Positions 7,650-12,826 of a DNA stretch of 12,826 nucleotides are shown one piece after another. Each line of letters opens with the position of its first letter. Positions within the stretch are counted from its first letter, which is position 1. This DNA is from Balneolales bacterium (GTDB lineage: Bacteria > Bacteroidota > Rhodothermia > Balneolales > Natronogracilivirgulaceae): assembly GCA_007127665.1 (NCBI GenBank), contig SKYY01000023.1, positions 1 to 12,826 on the forward strand. The letters run 5' to 3'. A program made the translations under genes and the position numbers. Under the pieces are notes generated by a model, which saw nothing but the letters and a program-made list of their open reading frames with translations, searched no databases and was not told where the DNA came from.

Positions 7650-8465
7650 TTGAATACCGAAGAACGAACATCACAACAGCAGACCGCTGAAGACAAAAAG
7701 AAGCAGGAGTTCCTCCAAAACAGAGGAGAAATACCCCGACACATCGCCGTTATCATGGATGGAAATGGCAGGTGGGCAAAAAGCCGGGGTAGTGTCCGGA
7801 TTGCCGGCCATAAAGCGGGTGTGGATTCTGTAAAGGATATCGTGGAAGCTTGCGGTCAGCTGGGGGTCCGGCATCTGACCCTGTACGCCTTTTCAACCGA
7901 AAACTGGGGGCGTCCCAAGGGTGAAATAAGTGCACTGATGAAACTGCTCGTACAGTCACTGCGATCGGAAACCCGAAAACTCCACGAAAACGAAATCAAA
8001 CTGACTTCAATCGGTGATCGTGACCGTCTTCCACCAACCTGTCGTCGTGAGCTCGAAGAGGCTATTTCGTTAACTGCGGAAAACAAGACCATGGAATTGT
8101 GTCTGGCACTCAGCTACTCCGGGAGATGGGACATTTGTCAGGCTGTCAGCAGGATCTCACAAAAAGTAAAGGACGGCGAGCTATGTCCGGAAGAGATCAC
8201 CAATGATGTCATCACAGACCATCTTGCCACAGCACATATCCCGGATCCCGATCTGATTATCAGAACAAGCGGTGAATTTCGGCTGAGTAATTTTCTGCTC
8301 TGGCAATCAGCCTATTCGGAACTTTATGTTACCAAAACATACTGGCCGGATTTCCGGAGAGACGAACTGTACAAGGCCCTGGAATGCTTTCAAAACAGAG
8401 AACGTCGATTTGGCAAAGTTTCACCTCCTTTAGAACTTGAGGAATCCCCTCTGGTCATACGATGA
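7650..8465 (+). CDS. uppS: Isoprenyl transferase / undecaprenyl diphosphate synthase
   Basis: A cis-prenyltransferase that extends farnesyl diphosphate with isopentenyl units to make the undecaprenyl carrier for peptidoglycan and other envelope glycans. It acts at the inner face of the cytoplasmic membrane. Family motifs are intact: HIAVIMDGNGRWA (residues 31-43, catalytic D37), the LTLYAFSTENW block, LALSYSGR, and near the C-terminus IIRTSGEFRLSNFLLWQ with the YSELY segment. No ATG precedes the catalytic motif. I prefer the TTG at 7650 (271 residues, close to family length). A TTG at 7581 would give 294 residues and overlap ribH by 14 bases. No Shine-Dalgarno marks either, so the start is uncertain. 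The stop overlaps the bamA start as ATGA, which implies coupled translation of lipid carrier synthesis and outer-membrane assembly. Confidence 0.93.
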   Translation: MNTEERTSQQQTAEDKKKQEFLQNRGEIPRHIAVIMDGNGRWAKSRGSVRIAGHKAGVDSVKDIVEACGQLGVRHLTLYAFSTENWGRPKGEISALMKLLVQSLRSETRKLHENEIKLTSIGDRDRLPPTCRRELEEAISLTAENKTMELCLALSYSGRWDICQAVSRISQKVKDGELCPEEITNDVITDHLATAHIPDPDLIIRTSGEFRLSNFLLWQSAYSELYVTKTYWPDFRRDELYKALECFQNRERRFGKVSPPLELEESPLVIR

Positions 8466-11041
8466 CAAAAAGTGTTGCGCCATCAGAAATAAAGATTTTG
8501 ACAAGACGTTCATATACCGTGTTTATTTTTATCCGTACCATATTACTCTCAATTGGTTTTGCCACCCTGCTCAGTGTACCATCTGTGCCTGCGCTCCATG
8601 CGCAGTCACTTTCCGGTTCCGAGACAGAGGATTCGGATAGACCCCCTGTGTTTCGTCCGGTGAACCCTTTGGATATGCAGCCAAGGCTCTTTGAGCTGGT
8701 TGAGGTCACTGCAACGGGAAGCCAATTCTACAGTCAAACCTTTATTGTAAACGCATCCAACCTGAATGTGGGAAGCAATATCCGGATTCCGGGTGACGAC
8801 ATTCCACAGGCCATCAAAAGACTGTATAACACAGGGCTGTTTTCCGATGTGAAAATCTACAAACGCGAGGTGGGACGGGATGGCATAATCCTTGATATCG
8901 AAGTAACGGAACAACCGCGGCTGGAACGCTACACCATTGAGGGTACCAGACGATCCCAGAGAAGGGACCTGGAAAGGAAGATACCATTGTCGCGGGGATT
9001 TGCAGTAACCGAATCTGCGAAAGCACAATCTGAAAAAACCATACTCAGGTATTTTGAAAACCGTGGTTATCGCGGAACAACGGTTGAAACGGTAGCATCT
9101 GAAACCGATACGCTGCGCAACCGTGTCTCGCTTACCTTCCACGTTGACCGCGGGGAGCGAATTCAGATTCGTACTATTGAATTTGAAGGCAATGAAAGTT
9201 TCTCTGATCGCAGACTTCGCAGAAATCTGGGTGATGTCAAACGAAATCGATGGTGGCGCATTTTCAGCCGGCAAACCTACAGCAATGAAGAGTTTGTAGA
9301 AGGAAAAGATGAGTTGCTGGCTTTTTACCGCGAGAACGGTTTCCTTGATGCCCGGGTCGTAGAGGACTCGGTCCATGTGTACTCACGGAGAAGGGACAAG
9401 CAGGCGATAGGTGTTTTTCTCAGGATTGATGAAGGACCGCAGTACCGGCTTAGAAACATCGAATGGGAGGGAAATACCGTATTCACGGATGAACAGCTGT
9501 CCACAAGTCTCGACATGGCCACCGGTGATGTCTTCAATGAAAGAAAATTTGAAGAAAATCTCAGACAGAACCGGCATGAAACCGATGTCACGAGTATGTA
9601 CCACAATATCGGGTACCTCTTTTTCAATGTGCAGCCCGAATTTGAGCGGGTGGAAGGAGATTCGCTGGATATCACCCTTTTCATGATCGAGGATGACATC
9701 GCGACGGTTCGCAAAGTTGAATTTATGGGCAACACCAAAACCCATGATGATGTGGTCCGGCGCACCCTCAGAAACCTTCCCGGTTCCAGATACAACCGTT
9801 CGGCGATCATACGCTCCATCAGGGAGCTTGCTCAACTCGGCTATTTTAATCCGGAAGCCATACAGCCCGACCTTGACGTTGACTATGAGAACAAGGAAGT
9901 AGATATCATCTACCTTCTGGATGAGTCCATGAGTACCGATAATTTCGAGTTTTCAGGTGGTTATGGCGGACGGCAGTTCGGGCTCATCCTGGCTGCAAGG
10001 GTGAATTTCAACAACTTTTCCGCACGGAATATCTTTAACGGTTCCGCCTGGCGGCCACTGCCCAGCGGCGACGGGCAACGTCTCTCAATGGGTGTGCAGT
10101 TGACAGGCCGTGGTTATCAGAATTTCAGTTTCGGTTTCCAGGAGCCATGGTTCCTGGGAAGACCCAACTCCTTCGGTATCAATCTTTCCTACAGTCTCTT
10201 TTCAGGTGGAAGCGGGACCTTCTTCGGAGCTTCAACTACCCGCCAGGAGATGTTTTCTGGGTCCATTGCCTATGGAAGACGATTGAACTGGCCGGATGAC
10301 TTCTTCCGCCACATCACCCGTTTGCGCTACCAGTACTTTGATGTGACCGGTTTTGAAAGACTGTTGGGTGGCCAGGCGAGTATCATTTCGATTTCTCAGG
10401 AACTGGAGCGTAACTCAACGGACAATCCAATATCACCCAATATGGGGTCTCGCTTTTCCATCAGTGGTGAGGCCGCTCCAAATCTGCCGGGCTTCTCCCA
10501 GTATTTCAAACTGGGACTGGACTATCAGTATCACATTCCGGTTGTTGGCAAACTAGTGGCAACATACGGCATGGAGTTTGGTTATATGAGCTGGTTCAGC
10601 AGATCCAACCGAAGCCAGTTCCAGCGATTCTACCTCGGTGGCACCCCGCTGCAACAGCAGCAGGTGTTTACCCGTGAAAACATCGATATGAGAGGGTATC
10701 CGGGAGGCTTTGAGGGCTCCATTTCACCCTATCGTGATGGTGAAGAGATTGGGGGTACCGTATATAACAAGTATATGGCTGAACTGAGATATCCCCTCGT
10801 CAGAACCGAACAGGTGCAGCTTATCCCCTATGCGTTTGTTGAGGCCGGTAATGCGTTTCTCGGCTATAAGGAGTTTGATCCATTTAATGTCAAGCGCTCC
10901 GCCGGATTCGGTGCACGTATTTTCATGCCTATTCTCGGTCTCATCGACCTGAGTTACGGCTACCGCTTTGACGGCCTTGAGACACCGGGTGTTAACGCCA
11001 ATGAATGGCAGTTTTTGTTCAATATTGGAGCCCCGTTCTGA
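8462..11041 (+). CDS. bamA: Outer membrane protein assembly factor BamA
   Basis: The essential outer-membrane insertase of the BAM complex (Omp85 family), 859 residues. It has a long positively charged n-region and hydrophobic signal ending ALHAQ, with cleavage near residue 48. A short acidic linker leads to five periplasmic POTRA domains, at roughly 77-152, 153-231, 232-327, 328-411 and 412-489. Each has the beta-alpha-alpha-beta-beta layout, and repeats 3, 4 and 5 carry the FEGN/WEGN/FMGN strand-turn motif. The 16-stranded barrel spans about 493-859. The conserved loop-6 RGF motif appears as RGY at 744-746 (MRGYPGG), and the protein ends in Phe after FNIGAP, as expected for a terminal barrel strand. 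The start overlaps the uppS stop, and the first ompH gene begins two bases after the stop. No BamB-E lipoprotein genes are in the window. Confidence 0.96.
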   Translation: MTKSVAPSEIKILTRRSYTVFIFIRTILLSIGFATLLSVPSVPALHAQSLSGSETEDSDRPPVFRPVNPLDMQPRLFELVEVTATGSQFYSQTFIVNASNLNVGSNIRIPGDDIPQAIKRLYNTGLFSDVKIYKREVGRDGIILDIEVTEQPRLERYTIEGTRRSQRRDLERKIPLSRGFAVTESAKAQSEKTILRYFENRGYRGTTVETVASETDTLRNRVSLTFHVDRGERIQIRTIEFEGNESFSDRRLRRNLGDVKRNRWWRIFSRQTYSNEEFVEGKDELLAFYRENGFLDARVVEDSVHVYSRRRDKQAIGVFLRIDEGPQYRLRNIEWEGNTVFTDEQLSTSLDMATGDVFNERKFEENLRQNRHETDVTSMYHNIGYLFFNVQPEFERVEGDSLDITLFMIEDDIATVRKVEFMGNTKTHDDVVRRTLRNLPGSRYNRSAIIRSIRELAQLGYFNPEAIQPDLDVDYENKEVDIIYLLDESMSTDNFEFSGGYGGRQFGLILAARVNFNNFSARNIFNGSAWRPLPSGDGQRLSMGVQLTGRGYQNFSFGFQEPWFLGRPNSFGINLSYSLFSGGSGTFFGASTTRQEMFSGSIAYGRRLNWPDDFFRHITRLRYQYFDVTGFERLLGGQASIISISQELERNSTDNPISPNMGSRFSISGEAAPNLPGFSQYFKLGLDYQYHIPVVGKLVATYGMEFGYMSWFSRSNRSQFQRFYLGGTPLQQQQVFTRENIDMRGYPGGFEGSISPYRDGEEIGGTVYNKYMAELRYPLVRTEQVQLIPYAFVEAGNAFLGYKEFDPFNVKRSAGFGARIFMPILGLIDLSYGYRFDGLETPGVNANEWQFLFNIGAPF

Positions 11042-11043
11042 TC

Positions 11044-11589
11044 ATGAAAAAACTGTTGCCCATCTTCATCCTTCCACTTGCTCTTGCCTTCTTTGCGGCA
11101 CCCTCCGCATCGGCACAGCAGAAAATCGGATATATCGATTCCGATATCATCATGCGTGAAATTCCGGAGTATACTGGAATCAGACAGCGGCTTGAGACGA
11201 TCGCGCAGAACTGGAAACAGGAAATTGATGAAATGCAGGTGGAAATCGAACGCCTGCAACAGGATTTTGAGGCGCGTGAGATCCTTTTTACACCGGATAT
11301 CAGAAGGCAACGCCAACAGGAAATCGATCAGAAGATTCGTGAACGGGAACAGTATATAAACCGGCGTTTTGGTCCCGATGGCGACTATTTCCGACAGCAG
11401 GAAGAGCTGCTGGAACCATTGCAGCAGCGCATCCTTGAAGCAGTTATTAAAGTGGCGGAAAGACAAGGGTTTGATCACGTTTTTGACCGGGCCGGTGACT
11501 ATCTGTTCCTCTATTCACGCAGGCGCTGGGATATCAGCCGTGATGTGCTGGATGAAATGGGGATTTTCCTGGACGATGATTCGCTTTGA
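11044..11589 (+). CDS. OmpH/Skp-family periplasmic chaperone, copy 1
   Basis: A likely holdase for unfolded outer-membrane proteins on their way to BamA. From the ATG at 11044 it is 181 residues, with a signal peptide (MKKLLPIFILPLALAFFAAPSASA) probably cut after A24. An in-frame upstream start at 11005 lies inside bamA and would spoil the signal. The mature part begins KIGYIDSDIIMREIPEY, the OmpH N-terminal strand. A long charged coiled-coil (about residues 45-150) follows, then the closing FDHVFDRAGDYLFLYSRRRW segment and a short acidic tail. The arm holds an RRFGPDGDYF segment (about 113-122), which I associate with the main OmpH type next to bamA in Bacteroidota and which copies 2 and 3 lack. 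The two-base gap after bamA suggests joint translation. Family call is strong; client range unknown. Confidence 0.88.
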   Translation: MKKLLPIFILPLALAFFAAPSASAQQKIGYIDSDIIMREIPEYTGIRQRLETIAQNWKQEIDEMQVEIERLQQDFEAREILFTPDIRRQRQQEIDQKIREREQYINRRFGPDGDYFRQQEELLEPLQQRILEAVIKVAERQGFDHVFDRAGDYLFLYSRRRWDISRDVLDEMGIFLDDDSL

Positions 11590-11640
11590 TGCCTGATGAC
11601 ACAATTATTGGGTATGGACTTTCGTATTCTATTATGACGT

Positions 11641-11673
11641 TTTGCAAAAGCACCCGTATTCACCTTATCTTAT
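11641..11673 (+). promoter_or_regulatory. Candidate Bacteroidota-type promoter before ompH copies 2 and 3
   Basis: In the 114-base gap after ompH copy 1 there is TTTG at 11641-11644, then 21 bases, then TATCTTAT at 11666-11673. This fits the Bacteroidota pattern of a TTTG -33 box and TAnnTTTG -7 box (six of eight positions) with acceptable spacing. The same bases can be read as a sigma-70 pair, TTGCAA then 18 bases then TATCTT, each four of six. A start site near 11680 would give a leader of about 20-25 bases. No hairpin terminator is visible between copy 1 and this site, so read-through from bamA is also possible. Confidence 0.4.
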
Positions 11674-11703
11674 CAGACTTTTTACGTTAACTGCAAACAC
11701 ACC

Positions 11704-12231
11704 ATGATGAAGTTTTTCACAACAACCATTATTCTCCTGTTCGGACTTACTGTTGCTGCCAGCGCTCAGATGAGGGTGGGATATATGGATCCGCAAGTGG
11801 TCCTTGACAACCTTCCGGAGAAAGAGGCCATCGAAAGACAGCTAAACCGGTTTCTGGACAGCAGAGAAGCAGAATTTGAAGAAAGAGCAATTTCCTTCCA
11901 GAATATGCTGGCGAGATTTCAGCAGGAAGCACCCAACCTCTCAGAAGAGGAAACCAGACGCCGGCAACAGGAACTGCAAGCACGGGACCGGGAGCTGGAA
12001 GAGTTCCAAATGAGAGTGCAACGGGAACTGGAGCAGCGCCAGGCCGAACTGCTGGGACCCATACTGCAGGAAATGAATATCATTATCGAGTCCCTTGCCG
12101 CAGAAATGAACCTGGACTACGTCCTCAATGAAGCAACAAGCGAAGGGGAGATGTTCCTTTTGTTCATTTCGGATGATGGCAGGGAGAATCTCAACCTGAC
12201 TGACCAGGTCATCGCAAGAATGTTACAATAA
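11704..12231 (+). CDS. OmpH/Skp-family periplasmic chaperone, copy 2
   Basis: A 175-residue member of the same chaperone family. It starts at the first of two adjacent ATG codons (11704, 11707), with a signal peptide ending TVAASA, probably cut after A21. The mature protein begins MRVGYMDPQVVLDNLPEKEAI, then a Gln/Glu/Arg-rich coiled-coil from about residue 45 to 130 (for example RRRQQELQARDRELEEFQ), and ends with the family closing strands LDYVLNEATSEGEMFLLFIS and a TDQVIARML tail. It lacks the FGPDGDYF arm segment of copy 1 and aligns more closely to copy 3, so copies 2 and 3 probably arose from a later duplication. The gap before it carries a candidate promoter; copy 3 follows after 23 bases. 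Confidence 0.85.
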   Translation: MMKFFTTTIILLFGLTVAASAQMRVGYMDPQVVLDNLPEKEAIERQLNRFLDSREAEFEERAISFQNMLARFQQEAPNLSEEETRRRQQELQARDRELEEFQMRVQRELEQRQAELLGPILQEMNIIIESLAAEMNLDYVLNEATSEGEMFLLFISDDGRENLNLTDQVIARMLQ

Positions 12232-12254
12232 CCATTAAGCAGACATACCTTACA

Positions 12255-12809
12255 ATGAAAAAAGCTTGGATTATTCTCGGATGTTTCCTTTTTATCGGAC
12301 TTGCCCTTCCTGCTGAAAAAACTCAGGCCCAGGCGCAGAACGAATTGACGATCGGCTATGTCGATCCCCAAACAATCATGAGAAGCATGCCTGAAATGGC
12401 AGCCATAGAGCGCCGCCTTCAGAACTTCATCGATCGCAAACGCCAGGAGTTCGCTGAAAAAGAAGCTACCTTCCGCAGAGAGGTGGAGGAATACCAGCAA
12501 AAAATGGCTGTGATTTCTGATGAGGCGCGACGCCGAGAAGAGGAACGACTTGCAGCCCTTAATCTTGAACTCCAGGAATTCCAGCAGAATTTCCAGCAGG
12601 AGATCCAGGAGCGCCAGTTTGAACTGATAGAACCTCTTCTTGAGAAAATTCAGGGAGCCATTGAATCCGTTGCCAGGGAGCGAAATCTCACTTTTGTCCT
12701 CAATACCATGACAAATAATGGCGACTTTATCATCCTCTACGCTTCCGAAAGAGCCCAGCAAGACTATGACATCACCGATGAAGTGATGCAGCGGCTGGAC
12801 CTGATGTAA
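12255..12809 (+). CDS. OmpH/Skp-family periplasmic chaperone, copy 3
   Basis: A 184-residue member of the same family and the last gene in the window. The signal peptide has a hydrophobic core at about residues 5-19, followed by AEKTQAQAQ, so cleavage could fall after A20, A25 or A27. A Cys at residue 10 lies in the hydrophobic core and is not followed by a lipobox-like context, so a lipoprotein is unlikely. The mature part begins TIGYVDPQTIMRSMPEMAAI, then a long charged coiled-coil, then LTFVLNTMTNNGDFIILYAS and DYDITDEVMQRL, the usual OmpH ending. It shares GY-DPQ, PE-AIERxL and LxEFQ blocks with copy 2. It likely lies in one transcript with copy 2. No terminator is seen in the 17 bases left after its stop. 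Confidence 0.85.
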   Translation: MKKAWIILGCFLFIGLALPAEKTQAQAQNELTIGYVDPQTIMRSMPEMAAIERRLQNFIDRKRQEFAEKEATFRREVEEYQQKMAVISDEARRREEERLAALNLELQEFQQNFQQEIQERQFELIEPLLEKIQGAIESVARERNLTFVLNTMTNNGDFIILYASERAQQDYDITDEVMQRLDLM

Positions 12810-12826
12810 CAGAAACATCCCAAACT

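Noticed and set aside
8606..9376. Minus-strand open frame (256 codons) opposite bamA
   Set aside because: It is antisense to the signal and POTRA region of bamA and has no family resemblance.
12117..12818. Minus-strand open frame (233 codons) opposite ompH copies 2 and 3
   Set aside because: Its Leu/Phe-rich translation is the expected complement of a Glu/Gln/Lys-rich coiled-coil, not a membrane protein.
1..12826. Mobile element, CRISPR array, defence system or novel biosynthetic cluster
   Set aside because: No transposase, integrase, terminal repeats, spaced repeats or unfamiliar enzyme set was seen; nearly every base is explained by well-known housekeeping families.

Overview
The window looks like chromosomal DNA of a Gram-negative bacterium in the Bacteroidota/Rhodothermota/Balneolota group. 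Four observations support this: an outer-membrane assembly gene (bamA) followed by tandem ompH/skp genes; uppS joined directly to bamA, without the frr/cdsA/dxr/rseP genes found between them in proteobacteria; Shine-Dalgarno motifs that are almost absent upstream of the starts; and promoter-like sites close to the Bacteroidota pattern (TTTG / TAnnTTTG). The species assignment is an inference from family resemblance, not a search result.

Layout. Bases 1-437 hold the N-terminal part of a GNAT acetyltransferase on the minus strand, cut by the window edge. A 165-base divergent intergenic region separates it from nadE (603-2426), a glutamine-dependent NAD+ synthetase with an unusual Ser/Thr-rich, tandem-repeat linker between its two domains. 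A 128-base spacer follows. Then comes a tightly packed plus-strand run: an MltD-like lytic transglycosylase with three LysM domains (2555-4573), a CtpA-type S41 protease (4614-6260), a PHP phosphoesterase starting at TTG (6267-7127), ribH (7118-7594), uppS (about 7650-8465), bamA (8462-11041) and a first ompH/skp gene (11044-11589). After a 114-base gap with a plausible promoter come two more ompH/skp genes (11704-12231 and 12255-12809).

How the genes fit together. Most of the run is envelope biogenesis. UppS makes the undecaprenyl carrier for peptidoglycan and surface glycans. The lytic transglycosylase remodels the wall, and the CtpA protease may control wall enzymes or process exported proteins. 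BamA inserts outer-membrane barrels, and the Skp-like chaperones carry unfolded barrels across the periplasm. The PHP phosphoesterase and lumazine synthase are cytoplasmic enzymes placed inside this run, coupled to it by short gaps or overlaps.

No mobile element, CRISPR array, tRNA, rRNA, riboswitch or defence system was recognised. I do not see a clearly undescribed system. The features most worth a second look are the repeat linker in NadE, the triplicated ompH genes of two subtypes with a separate promoter, and the altered active-site motif of the transglycosylase.
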